The notes beneath the pieces are model-generated. The model ran no database searches, was not told the DNA's origin, and saw nothing but the letters and a program-made list of their open reading frames with translations. The translations under genes were made by a program, and so were the position numbers. Below, piece after piece: positions 5,774-13,330 of a stretch of 13,345 nucleotides of DNA; position 1 is the first letter of the stretch; every line of letters starts with the position of its first letter. Source of the DNA: Campylobacterales bacterium (GTDB lineage: Bacteria; Campylobacterota_A; Desulfurellia; JAADFJ01); the NCBI GenBank assembly GCA_027080125.1, contig JALWSW010000183.1, forward strand, positions 1 through 13,345. Direction: 5' to 3'.

Positions 5774-7319
5774 TGCGATTATGTTTATATTGGGCGTATT
5801 ATCAGGGATGGTTGTTTTGTATGTTCTTTATCTGGTGCTTGTTAAAAAAGGATATACAAAGGGGATTGAAACCTCAAAAAAGATTATTGAAGATGCAAAA
5901 AGAGATGCCGAGATATTAAGTGCAAAGTTGGAGGCTGAGGCTAATAAAAAGATAGCCAAAATGGTGCTTGAAGCAAATAATGAGGTAAAAGAGAAGAGAG
6001 AAGAAACCAAGCGTATGCTAAAGCGTATAAATTACAGAGAAGATATGCTTGATAAAAAGGAAAAATCATTGGATATTAGAGAATCTGAGCTTCGGAAAAG
6101 AGAATCTGAAATCGATAATCGTCACAAAAATATGAAAGAAAAGGAAGAGAAATTATCCGCTAAAGAACAGGAGATAATAAAGCAGCTTGAAAGGGTGGCA
6201 AATATGAGCAGCAAAGAGGCCAAGGAGCAACTTATAGCATCCATAACCAATGCGGCTAAACGCGAATCGGTTGAGATTTTGCGCAAGATTGAGGAGGATA
6301 CTCAGGAGATGGCGAAGGAGAAGAGCGCAAAAATCTTAGCGTTGACATGTGATAGGATATCAAACAGTTTTATAAATGAAAAGGTTTCCTCAACAGTCAC
6401 CATACCAAGCGATGATATGAAAGGAAGAATAATAGGCAGAGAGGGAAGAAACATCAGGTCGTTTGAAAATATTACCGGTGTTGATGTTATTGTCGATGAT
6501 ACTCCTGAGGTTGTGGTTCTTTCCAGCTTTAACACTTACCGCCGAAAGATTGCACAGGTAGCGCTTGAGCGGCTTATAGCTGACGGGCGGATTCACCCCG
6601 TAAAGATTGAAACTACGGTAAAAAAGGTTAAGCATGAGATTGACGAAGAGGCAATCAGCGATGTGAAGAAGCTGCTGTTTGAGCTCAACATTGGTAATCT
6701 TAATCCTAATATTGTTAATCTTCTTGCCAAACTCAAGTTCCGAACAAGTTATACGCAAAATGTGCTTTCTCATTCGGTTGAGGTCGCATACATGGCTGGG
6801 ATTATGGCAAGCGAGTTGGGACTACGAATTAAGCTTGCCAAACGAATGGGATTACTGCATGATATAGGCAAGGCGCTCGACCAGGAAGCAGAAGGCAGCC
6901 ATCCTCAGCTTGGAGCAGATGTTGCAAGACGATACAACGAGCCGGAGGAGGTTATAAATGCCATACTTTCTCATCATGGCGAGATACCGCCTTCATGTCC
7001 AGAGTCGGTGCTTGTAAGTGCTGCTGATACATTGTCGGCTGCAAGACCCGGAGCAAGAAGTGAGCTTCTTGAAAACTATATAAAAAGAATCTCCGAGCTT
7101 GAAGCTATTGCCAAAAGTTTTCCGAACGTCAAAGAATCATATGCCATTCAGGCTGGGCGTGAAGTAAGGGTAATTGTTAATCCTGACAATATTAGCGATG
7201 AGGAAACCTATCTGCTGGCAAAAGATATCGCTTCTGAAATCAAAAACAAGGTAACCTATCCGGGTGAGGTAAAGGTTACAGCGATAAGAGAGGTTAGGGC
7301 AACCGAAATTGCTGCATGA
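5766..7319 (+). CDS. rny: Ribonuclease Y
   Basis: This 517-residue membrane-anchored endoribonuclease starts mRNA decay. Visible in order are one N-terminal membrane segment (about 3-27), a long charged coiled coil (about 35-200), a KH RNA-binding domain (GRIIGREGRNIRSFENITG, 220-238) and an HD nuclease domain. The HD metal-binding residues are all present: His336 (LSHSVEV), His365-Asp366 (LLHDIGKA), His379, His403-His404 and Asp421 (AADTLSAARPGARSE). The length matches the usual 510-530. The ribosome site AAGGAG (5754-5759) lies inside the end of ygfA, which it overlaps by 8 bp, so the two are probably translated together. The family usually has a ymdB-type phosphodiesterase next; here a histidine phosphatase follows after 3 nt. 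I see no damaged domain. Confidence 0.97.
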   Translation: MNSAIMFILGVLSGMVVLYVLYLVLVKKGYTKGIETSKKIIEDAKRDAEILSAKLEAEANKKIAKMVLEANNEVKEKREETKRMLKRINYREDMLDKKEKSLDIRESELRKRESEIDNRHKNMKEKEEKLSAKEQEIIKQLERVANMSSKEAKEQLIASITNAAKRESVEILRKIEEDTQEMAKEKSAKILALTCDRISNSFINEKVSSTVTIPSDDMKGRIIGREGRNIRSFENITGVDVIVDDTPEVVVLSSFNTYRRKIAQVALERLIADGRIHPVKIETTVKKVKHEIDEEAISDVKKLLFELNIGNLNPNIVNLLAKLKFRTSYTQNVLSHSVEVAYMAGIMASELGLRIKLAKRMGLLHDIGKALDQEAEGSHPQLGADVARRYNEPEEVINAILSHHGEIPPSCPESVLVSAADTLSAARPGARSELLENYIKRISELEAIAKSFPNVKESYAIQAGREVRVIVNPDNISDEETYLLAKDIASEIKNKVTYPGEVKVTAIREVRATEIAA

Positions 7320-7322
7320 TTC

Positions 7323-7934
7323 ATGAGAACGATTGTTCTTTTAAGGCATCCTCAGGTAGCCAACTATGCAGATCGAGTGTATAATGGATCTTACGATGTT
7401 GGCATAACCGCAAAAGGTGCCAGACAGTTTTTAAAGATTGGCAGATTTTTGGCTGAGAATTATAAACCTGATATTATTTATTCGAGCGATCTTATAAGGG
7501 CTAAAGCCGGGGCATATTTTATATCAAGATTTACCAAAGCACCGGTAGTTTTTGAAAAAGGTTTGCGAGAAAGAAATATGGGTGTTTTTGAGTCCAAAAG
7601 CTGGAAGCAGATAGTCGATCTGTATCCGTCAGAGGCAAAAGAATATCTGAATAACCCGCTTAATTTTAAACCAAAGGGTGCAGAGAGCCTGATAGAGCAG
7701 CGTCAACGGGTTGAAAAGGCATTTTTTTCTATCCTTTCAACTGACAAAAGAAATCTGGCTGTTGTGGCTCATGGCGGAACAAACAGGATTATACTTTCAA
7801 TAGTTAAAGGAATTAGCCTGGAAAAGGCGCTCGAAATTCACCAAGACTACGGATGCATAAATATTATTGAGCAAGATAAGGAGAAATTTTTCTTAATCGA
7901 AGAAAATAATACTAATATTTACGAAAGTTTCTGA
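7323..7934 (+). CDS. Histidine phosphatase family protein (phosphoglycerate mutase-like)
   Basis: This 203-residue protein belongs to the histidine phosphatase superfamily, which forms a phosphohistidine intermediate. The catalytic set is complete: Arg8-His9 (LLRHP), Arg59 (SSDLIRAKA), Glu83 (LRERNMGVFE) and His150 (VVAHGG). The motif reads RHP where the family usually has RHG. The first third (NGSYDVGITAKGARQ) follows the GRxDxxLTxxGxxQ pattern of small phosphatases such as CobC (alpha-ribazole phosphatase) and fructose-2,6-bisphosphatase-like enzymes. The substrate cannot be read from the sequence, and no cobalamin genes are in view to support CobC. It starts 3 nt after rny without a clear ribosome site and overlaps plsC by one base (TGATG), so it is embedded in the operon. 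Confidence 0.88.
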   Translation: MRTIVLLRHPQVANYADRVYNGSYDVGITAKGARQFLKIGRFLAENYKPDIIYSSDLIRAKAGAYFISRFTKAPVVFEKGLRERNMGVFESKSWKQIVDLYPSEAKEYLNNPLNFKPKGAESLIEQRQRVEKAFFSILSTDKRNLAVVAHGGTNRIILSIVKGISLEKALEIHQDYGCINIIEQDKEKFFLIEENNTNIYESF

Positions 7935-8587
7935 TGTGTCAGAAGATTTATCTCGCAGTTTTAGGCTTCGTCTCGATTTTTAGATGGTTTTTTATTGCTG
8001 CTTCAACCGTTCTATTTGGTTCCTTAATATCGCTGGGAGGTTCTTATCGATTGGCTATTCTATGGAGCAAAGCTCTTCTTTTTTTCAGCGGCGCATCTTT
8101 GTCGGTTAAAGGTAAACTTGAAACCGATAAAAATTATTTGGTTGTTGCCAATCACTCTTCCTACATCGATATACCGGCTCTTTTTGCGGCATTGCCTATA
8201 AAAGTTTCATGGCTTGTGAAACAATCGCTTTTTTCCGTGCCGTTTCTTTCCTCAGCTATGAAAGAAATGGGTTCTGTTTCGGTAAACAGAGAAGATACGA
8301 GGAATAAGGCGCTAAGTATGCTGAAAATTATCAGAGAGTTAAAAAAGGGGAAAAACTTTGTTATATTTCCAGAAGGAACAAGAGGAAAATCCGAACTTAA
8401 AGAAGGGTTTTTTTTGATTGCAAAAAAAAGCAGGGTCAAAATTCTTCCAGTAAAAATCGAAGGAAGTGCTGAAATTCTATCTCCGGGCTCTTTTGTTTTT
8501 CATCCGGGAAAAGTTAATGTTGTAATATATGATCCTATAGACTATAGTGATAATATAAAGACAAAAATAAAGGAGATTTTTAAATAG
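7934..8587 (+). CDS. plsC: 1-acyl-sn-glycerol-3-phosphate acyltransferase (PlsC family)
   Basis: This 217-residue membrane-associated acyltransferase is likely to turn lysophosphatidate into phosphatidate in phospholipid synthesis. The catalytic H-x4-D is NHSSYID at 73-79 (His74, Asp79). The glycerophosphate-binding motifs follow as GSVSVNRE (113-120) and FPEGTR (145-150), then LPVKIEG, the fourth motif region. Hydrophobic stretches at about 6-36 and 40-55 suggest N-terminal membrane contact. The start codon overlaps the stop of the phosphatase gene. An AGGAGA at 8571-8576, in its last codons, serves the next gene. Other members of the family acylate lyso-ornithine lipids or lipid A-like acceptors, so the acceptor is family-level inference. 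Confidence 0.9.
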   Translation: MCQKIYLAVLGFVSIFRWFFIAASTVLFGSLISLGGSYRLAILWSKALLFFSGASLSVKGKLETDKNYLVVANHSSYIDIPALFAALPIKVSWLVKQSLFSVPFLSSAMKEMGSVSVNREDTRNKALSMLKIIRELKKGKNFVIFPEGTRGKSELKEGFFLIAKKSRVKILPVKIEGSAEILSPGSFVFHPGKVNVVIYDPIDYSDNIKTKIKEIFK

Positions 8588-9255
8588 CCAGATTGAACTT
8601 TGGAAAATCGATTTTTTTTATTTTCTTGCTGTTTATTCTTTCCGGTTGTGTAGGAGGTTTCGCGCCCTCTTATGTTCCGCAGCATCGCAGAATCTATAAG
8701 CAGCCATATTTTTATAACGGATATGAGCAAAAAGGTATTGCCTCTTGGTATGGCGCGGATTTTGACGGAAAGCCCACTGCAAGCGGTGAAATATATGATA
8801 TGTATGCTCATACAGCAGCTCATAAGACGCTTCCGCTGGGAACTATCGTTAAGGTAACAAACCTTAACAACGGTAAATCGACGGTGGTGAAAATTAACGA
8901 CCGCGGTCCGTTTGTAAAAGGAAGAATTATAGACTTATCCTATTCTGCTGCCAGAGATATAGGAATTGATAAAACCGGCACTGCTCCTGTTATTCTCAGA
9001 GTAGTAGGAGGAAACTATAAAACCTCGGAGCTTTTTACTCTTCAGGTAGGTGCGTTCAGATTCAAAAGTAATGCTAATCGACTCAAAAAACGCTTGAGCG
9101 CGTCATTTTCTTCAGTTTCGGTAAAAAGAATTTACCAGTCGGGAATGCTTCTTTATAAGGTTTTTGTGGGAAGTTTTGATACACCGGTTCAGAGCAGTGC
9201 TACAAAAAAGATATTAGCAGATATGGGATTTTTCTCTTTTCTTACCGTAAAGTGA
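8584..9255 (+). CDS. rlpA: Septal-ring lytic transglycosylase RlpA family lipoprotein with SPOR domain
   Basis: This outer-membrane lipoprotein should cleave peptidoglycan strands lacking stem peptides at division sites. It has a hydrophobic signal (FFIFLLFI) and lipobox LSGC (Cys19 counted from the TTG at 8593), then a double-psi barrel: GIASWYGADFDGKPTASGE, AHKTLPLGT and INDRGPF. The latter two contain His77 and Asp103, matching the catalytic His and Asp described for RlpA. Residues 146-220 form a SPOR domain (LFTLQVGAFRFKSNA to FVGSF), which binds denuded septal glycan. The start is uncertain. TTG at 8593 is 16 nt from AGGAGA (8571-8576), while ATA at 8584 is 7 nt away, overlaps the plsC stop and adds a basic residue to the signal (MARLN). 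I give the ATA start. The end overlaps the U32 gene by GTGA. Confidence 0.9.
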   Translation: MARLNFGKSIFFIFLLFILSGCVGGFAPSYVPQHRRIYKQPYFYNGYEQKGIASWYGADFDGKPTASGEIYDMYAHTAAHKTLPLGTIVKVTNLNNGKSTVVKINDRGPFVKGRIIDLSYSAARDIGIDKTGTAPVILRVVGGNYKTSELFTLQVGAFRFKSNANRLKKRLSASFSSVSVKRIYQSGMLLYKVFVGSFDTPVQSSATKKILADMGFFSFLTVK

Positions 9256-11420
9256 AATTTCCGGAACTGCTTGCCCCGGCGGGTAATATTGCCTCTTTTT
9301 ACGCTGCTATTAAAGCAGGAGCGGATGCCGTATATATCGGATTAAAACAGTTTTCAGCGCGCAGAAGAGCCGAAAATTTTACACTGGAGCAATTTAAAAA
9401 GGCGGTCAGGTTTGCACATGAGAATGGTAAAAAGGTTTATGCTGTTATCAATACCGTCATCAAAGAATCAGAAACAGACGAGCTTCTTAATGTTGTTGCA
9501 GAGCTTGAGGATTGCTATACAGATGCAATAATTTTTGCCGACCCTATTTTTTTGACTTTACGCAGCCGTATTCATATTCCGCTTCATGCCTCAACACAGA
9601 TGCATATATCCAATGCCGGTGAGGTAAATTTTATGAAACGGATGGGTGTTGACAGGGTTATTTTGGAGCGACAATTGAGCATTGAGGAGATTTTAAGAAT
9701 AAGAAAGTCAACCGATGTTGAACTGGAGATATTTGTTGACGGCGCACTTTGCTATTCAATAAGCGGACTCTGTTTCTTTTCATCTTTTTTAGGCGGAAAA
9801 TCTGCCAACAGAGGTCTTTGCACTCAGGTTTGCAGAAGGAATTTTCAATCAAAAAATGGCTATGGTTCTATATTTTCCATGAGCGATCTTATGGCAATAG
9901 ATATATTGGATAAGATTGTCAGAATAGGCATTAATTGTATCAAGATAGAAGGAAGAATGAAATCCGCAGAAGCTGTTTATGAGGTGACAAAAGGCTACAG
10001 AGATGCGCTTGATGATATTAAAGCAGGAAGATTTGACTCTCAAAAAGAGTATTTTGACAGGTATATCGGTCATAGAAGCTCTACTACAAGGCTTTTTCTT
10101 GAAAAAGGAAGCAAAAATATAATAGATGCCGGCACCAGTTTTGTTGGGCGCAAAATCGGTTATGTTTCTGATATAAATGTTGACAAATCTTTGGTGAAAA
10201 TTGACGGGATGGTTAAAAACGGTGACAGATTGAGAATACCTGTAAAAGGCGGCAATGAGAATGTGACATTTAGATGGTTCTCTGGCAAGCTCAATAACGG
10301 ATATATAAATATTAAGCGCAATGATATACTTAAGTTGAAAAAAGGAATGCCGGTTTTTCTGCACTCATCGGCAAAATCAACCGAGCTTGAAACCATATCA
10401 TCTGAGGTATTCAGTAACATTCAAACCGATAAACCTATTGATCTGGAGATTAAGATTGATAGCTCTTTAATGAATGTAAAATTACCCTTATACGGTATCG
10501 AATCTTGCTATAAGGTTGATGTCAAGCCCTCAGAACGCAACATAGAAGAGTTTCTTCATAAATATCTCGGAAGATTAGGAAACAGTGGTTATCGGCTTGG
10601 CAATATCGATCTGATCGGACTAAAGAACGTGTTTATCAGACCGTCGGTGCTAAATGGTATCAGGCGTGATCTTCTTGCAAAGATAGCCGAGAAGAAAAAG
10701 ATTAGTATTAAAATTAAACCCGCGCGAGCGAGCAGGAGGACAGGTTTGCCCTCGGCCGTGTTTGTTATAACTGATGATTATAAGCTGCTGCCGTTTTTAA
10801 AACATAATGAACAGGTTATCTCTTCAAAGATTGTGCGCGCAAAAGCCGATATAATATTTATGCCGGAGTTGCCTGTTCTATTTGAGAAAGAAGCAAATCG
10901 CTGCAGGAAATCGGTTGGGCGCGCCTATATTACCGATCTTTCGTGGTTTCCGTTTATACAGGCAGAATATAAAATATCAGGCTATGCAGTTTATGCTTAT
11001 AATCATATAAGTTTTAATTTTCTTATCAAATATTTCAATCTTGTCACCCTTTTTATAGAGTCAAGCTATGAGGATTTAAAAAATATCTCGGAAAAGATAG
11101 ATTGCTCGAAGGCGTTAATCTATTTTTACGGCAAGCCGAATCTGTTTACCTCGAGGGTAATTCAGAAGACAAATAGGGCAAAAAGCAGCAGGAATGAAGA
11201 ATTTCAGCTAAAAAACGACGCTTTGAGTTTAGTAAGACCGGCAAAACCGTTCAGTTGGATAGGCAACAGAAAAAAACTTGAACAGTTGGGTTATAGGAAT
11301 TTTATGCTTGATTTGCGTGGATTATCAACATTGGAGGCGAGAGATCTGTTGAGATTATATTATGAAGATAAGCTGGTTGCCGGTTCATACGGATTCAATT
11401 GGAATAGATTCGTAGAGTAA
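9252..11420 (+). CDS. U32 family protein with DUF3656 region, RlhA-like (probable 23S rRNA hydroxylation factor)
   Basis: This 722-residue protein is annotated in its family as peptidase U32 ('collagenase-like'), but characterised relatives RlhA and TrhP hydroxylate rRNA or tRNA. The N-terminal barrel begins PELLAPAGNIASFYAAIKAG and contains DAVYIGLKQFSARR. The U32 signature EIFVDGALCYSISGLC (159-174) and RGLCTQVCRR (187-196) supply four cysteines (167, 174, 190, 194) for the expected Fe-S cluster, followed by CIKIEGRMKSAEAVYEV (229-245). The segment GRLGNSGYRLGNIDL to PSVLNGIRRDLL (about 440-475) is DUF3656-like, as in RlhA. A further part of about 230 residues ends in GSYGFNWNRF. That makes it some 60 residues longer than RlhA as I recall its length. 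It uses a GTG start overlapping the rlpA stop, with no clear ribosome site, so it is coupled. The hydroxylation role is inferred from family. Confidence 0.85.
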   Translation: MKFPELLAPAGNIASFYAAIKAGADAVYIGLKQFSARRRAENFTLEQFKKAVRFAHENGKKVYAVINTVIKESETDELLNVVAELEDCYTDAIIFADPIFLTLRSRIHIPLHASTQMHISNAGEVNFMKRMGVDRVILERQLSIEEILRIRKSTDVELEIFVDGALCYSISGLCFFSSFLGGKSANRGLCTQVCRRNFQSKNGYGSIFSMSDLMAIDILDKIVRIGINCIKIEGRMKSAEAVYEVTKGYRDALDDIKAGRFDSQKEYFDRYIGHRSSTTRLFLEKGSKNIIDAGTSFVGRKIGYVSDINVDKSLVKIDGMVKNGDRLRIPVKGGNENVTFRWFSGKLNNGYINIKRNDILKLKKGMPVFLHSSAKSTELETISSEVFSNIQTDKPIDLEIKIDSSLMNVKLPLYGIESCYKVDVKPSERNIEEFLHKYLGRLGNSGYRLGNIDLIGLKNVFIRPSVLNGIRRDLLAKIAEKKKISIKIKPARASRRTGLPSAVFVITDDYKLLPFLKHNEQVISSKIVRAKADIIFMPELPVLFEKEANRCRKSVGRAYITDLSWFPFIQAEYKISGYAVYAYNHISFNFLIKYFNLVTLFIESSYEDLKNISEKIDCSKALIYFYGKPNLFTSRVIQKTNRAKSSRNEEFQLKNDALSLVRPAKPFSWIGNRKKLEQLGYRNFMLDLRGLSTLEARDLLRLYYEDKLVAGSYGFNWNRFVE

Positions 11421-11494
11421 TGTTCATGTTATCTGAGGAGTCGTTGTCCTACACGTTTTATAAATAAAGAAAATAATGATTCAGAAAAGATAGC

Positions 11495-11594
11495 TTGATT
11501 TACTTGTTATTTTCTATAGAATACCGAAACAGATTTGTATTTTCATAAGTTGAATAGCCAAAAAGTTGCTGATTAACTGTGTGATTTATATAAA
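11495..11594 (+). promoter_or_regulatory. Candidate promoter region for the cheD-HDOD unit
   Basis: The spacer 11421-11616 holds no gene. Two sigma70-like boxes are visible. TTGATT (11495-11500) with TAGAAT (11517-11522) has 16-bp spacing. TTGCTG (11566-11571) with TATAAA (11589-11594) has 17-bp spacing and would start transcription a few bases before the cheD ribosome site. The -10 matches are good and the -35 matches only fair. No FliA-type flagellar promoter (TAAA-N15-GCCGATAA) is seen, which is notable for a chemotaxis gene. Both assignments are consensus matches in AT-rich DNA and may be chance. Confidence 0.4.
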
Positions 11595-11616
11595 AATTAG
11601 GGAAGCAGGGTGGACG

Positions 11617-12081
11617 ATGATTCAGATAGTAAAGATTTCCGATTTAAAGGTATCAGACAGATCCGAGGATATTATTGTTACATATGCGTTAGGTTCATGT
11701 TTGGGACTGGCTATTTATGATCCGGTAGCAAAAGTTGGAGGAATGCTTCATGCTATGCTTCCAAAGCCATCCGGCATAGCGAAAAATCCGTTTCAGTATG
11801 TTGATTCAGGTGTGCCGATGTTATTTAAAGAATGCTATGCTCTTGGCGCAAAGAAGGAACGACTCAGAATAGTGGCTGCAGGATGCGCGTCACTTATGAA
11901 TGCCGCTACGATGTTTGAGATAGGCAAGAGAAATATTGAAATGCTGAATGCGCTTTTTGCAAGCAACGGTGTTAAATTAAGCGCATCGATGTTGGGAGGT
12001 CATGAAAGCAAAACTTTGAAGTTGTATATGAATACAGGAGCAACATCCGTCCAGGTCAGGGGCAAGGAGATTCAACTATGA
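11617..12081 (+). CDS. cheD: Chemoreceptor glutamine deamidase CheD
   Basis: This 154-residue cytoplasmic enzyme deamidates glutamines on methyl-accepting chemotaxis receptors and, in some bacteria, binds the phosphatase CheC. With the ATG at 11617 the catalytic residues are Thr22, Cys28 and His45 in TYALGSCLGLAIYDP and GGMLHAMLPK. Their spacing is the same as the Thr21/Cys27/His44 triad known from Thermotoga maritima CheD. Further family marks are VAAGCASLMNAATMFEIGKR and SMLGGHESKTLKLYMNTGA. This start is preceded by AGGGTGG (11607-11613, overlapping the ideal distance). An earlier in-frame TTG at 11566 would add 17 unconserved residues without a ribosome site. No cheC, cheA or receptor gene is in view. 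The gene overlaps the HDOD gene by ATGA. Confidence 0.95.
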   Translation: MIQIVKISDLKVSDRSEDIIVTYALGSCLGLAIYDPVAKVGGMLHAMLPKPSGIAKNPFQYVDSGVPMLFKECYALGAKKERLRIVAAGCASLMNAATMFEIGKRNIEMLNALFASNGVKLSASMLGGHESKTLKLYMNTGATSVQVRGKEIQL

Positions 12082-12944
12082 GCAATATAAGACGTTCTAT
12101 CAGGAGAAAGAGAGCTATCAAGGAAATAGATAATATCAAACCGATGTCAAAAACCTATATGACAATAGCAACGCTTCTTGATGATCCTTTGATATCGGCT
12201 GAGAAGCTTGAGGAGGAATTAAAATATGATCCTCTTGCGACCGCAGAGATTTTAAAGATAGCGAATTCACCTTATTATTGCGGGGCATCCGGAAAAATCA
12301 AAACGTTACAGATGGCGTTGACACGCATAGGAAACAAGCAACTTAAAGATATCGTTCTTATTAAGATGTCCGAATCGCATCTTAAGGAGGAAAAAGGATA
12401 CAGCGAAAGGGAGAATGAATTCTATGAAGAATCGATAGCATCTGCCGTTTTTGCAAAACTGATAGCGCAAAAGGTTGGTGAAGACCAAAATCTGGCTTTT
12501 GAATGCGCCCTTCTTCATGATATAGGGAAGATTGTTTTAGGTAGGCTTCTGGCTGACGGGAAAGAGGATATTGAAAAACTTCTTGCATCGGGGAAAACCT
12601 CATTTGATAAGCTCGAATCGGAATATTTCGGTATCACTCACCAAGAGCTTGGTAAAATGCTTCTTAAAAAATGGAATTTTCCGGAGGAGTTTATAAAAAC
12701 TGCCGAACTCCACCATAACCCTGAGACTAAAGAATACGATAAACTTATTCTGGTTGTATCCCTGGCTGATCTTCTCGTGAAACTTTCCGGGCTTTCTACT
12801 TCCGCAGACGGACTTTATTATAATGCCGATAATTCGGTTGCGAAGCGTCTTGGACTCTCAGATGAGGATATAATTCAGATTATCGAACAGGGAACGGCTG
12901 ATTTCCTTGATCTCAAAGAATCACTTCATAACAAGAGCATTTAG
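12078..12944 (+). CDS. HDOD domain signalling protein
   Basis: This 288-residue protein contains an HDOD domain, a relative of HD phosphohydrolases found in bacterial signalling proteins. Residues 20-105 form the helical N-terminal half (AEEL-type repeats LEEELKYDPLATAEILKIAN and ALTRIGNKQLKDIVL). HDIGK at 147-151, His188 (GITHQELG), His212-His213 and Asp231 (SLADLL) follow the HD metal-site order. The first histidine, expected before Ser119, is Glu118, so metal-dependent catalysis is doubtful, as for many HDOD proteins. There is no response-regulator, GGDEF or EAL domain; the basic N-terminus (SNIRRSIRRKRA) is the only addition. Its ribosome site AAGGAG (12064-12069) lies within cheD and its start overlaps the cheD stop by ATGA, so the two should be made together. 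The function is unknown beyond signalling. Confidence 0.88.
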   Translation: MSNIRRSIRRKRAIKEIDNIKPMSKTYMTIATLLDDPLISAEKLEEELKYDPLATAEILKIANSPYYCGASGKIKTLQMALTRIGNKQLKDIVLIKMSESHLKEEKGYSERENEFYEESIASAVFAKLIAQKVGEDQNLAFECALLHDIGKIVLGRLLADGKEDIEKLLASGKTSFDKLESEYFGITHQELGKMLLKKWNFPEEFIKTAELHHNPETKEYDKLILVVSLADLLVKLSGLSTSADGLYYNADNSVAKRLGLSDEDIIQIIEQGTADFLDLKESLHNKSI

Positions 12945-12953
12945 CAAGTTTAA

Positions 12954-12996
12954 ACGTTTTCAAATCATAAAAACGTATGAGCCGCTTATGGCTTAT
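12954..12996 (-). terminator. Hairpins between the convergent HDOD and cupin genes; terminator-like for the minus strand
   Basis: ATGAGCC (12977-12983) pairs with GGCTTAT (12990-12996) around a 6-nt loop, with one G-U pair. On the minus strand this is followed by ACGTTTTTATG, a short T tract, so it could terminate cupin transcription. Next to it, ACGTTTT (12954-12960) and AAAACGT (12970-12976) form a second AT-rich inverted repeat with a 9-nt loop. Neither has a strong T run on the plus strand. These are modest hairpins judged by eye. Confidence 0.4.
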
Positions 12997-13009
12997 AATA
13001 AATATATGA

Positions 13010-13330
13010 CTAATCCGTTATGATTATTGCATTGAGCTTTAGAGGAACACTGCCGGTATTTTTTATGCCATGAGTTGCTCCGTTGCCGGTTACAACCAGA
13101 TCCCCGGCTTTAACAGCCTTTTTAACGCCGTTATCAATAACTATGCCATTTCCTTCCAGGATAATATAATATTCTGTTTCCGAATTATGAGGATGTTCTC
13201 CGATAGATGCTCCCGGCAGAAGTATCGCTTCGGCAAAAAGTCTGGCGTGTTTCATAGATTTTGCCTCAAAATGAGTAATGATGACCGTTCCTTCCCCCTC
13301 AAACATATTCTTCTTTCTTTCCACCTTCAT
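13010..13330 (-). CDS. Small cupin domain protein
   Basis: This 106-residue single-domain cupin has both conserved motifs. The first is GASIGEHPHNSETEYYIILEG (from residue 40, shown here by its key residues His46, His48 and Glu52). The second is in AGDLVVTGNGATHGIKNTG, with His87 as the fourth metal ligand. The complete set suggests a bound divalent metal. Small stand-alone cupins include isomerases, dioxygenases and sugar- or effector-binding proteins, and nothing here selects one. The ATG at 13330 has only a weak AAGAAG nearby; Met9 (MFEGEGTV) is an alternative start. It runs against the HDOD gene and its promoter lies beyond the window edge. Confidence 0.85.
   Translation of the reverse strand: MKVERKKNMFEGEGTVIITHFEAKSMKHARLFAEAILLPGASIGEHPHNSETEYYIILEGNGIVIDNGVKKAVKAGDLVVTGNGATHGIKNTGSVPLKLNAIIITD

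Noticed and set aside
6390..6773. Minus-strand open frame within rny
   Set aside because: It lies opposite the KH/HD junction of RNase Y, which is fully conserved; it has no ribosome site or motif.
9849..10364. Minus-strand open frame of 171 codons inside the U32 gene
   Set aside because: The sense protein is a conserved U32 family member here; the antisense frame is low-complexity hydrophobic and has no supporting context.
11421..11494. Intrinsic terminator after the U32 gene
   Set aside because: Only a 4-bp AGGA/TCCT hairpin with no T tract was found; too weak to call.
11566..11616. TTG-initiated extension of cheD
   Set aside because: No ribosome site precedes it, whereas the ATG at 11617 has one and gives the standard CheD triad numbering.
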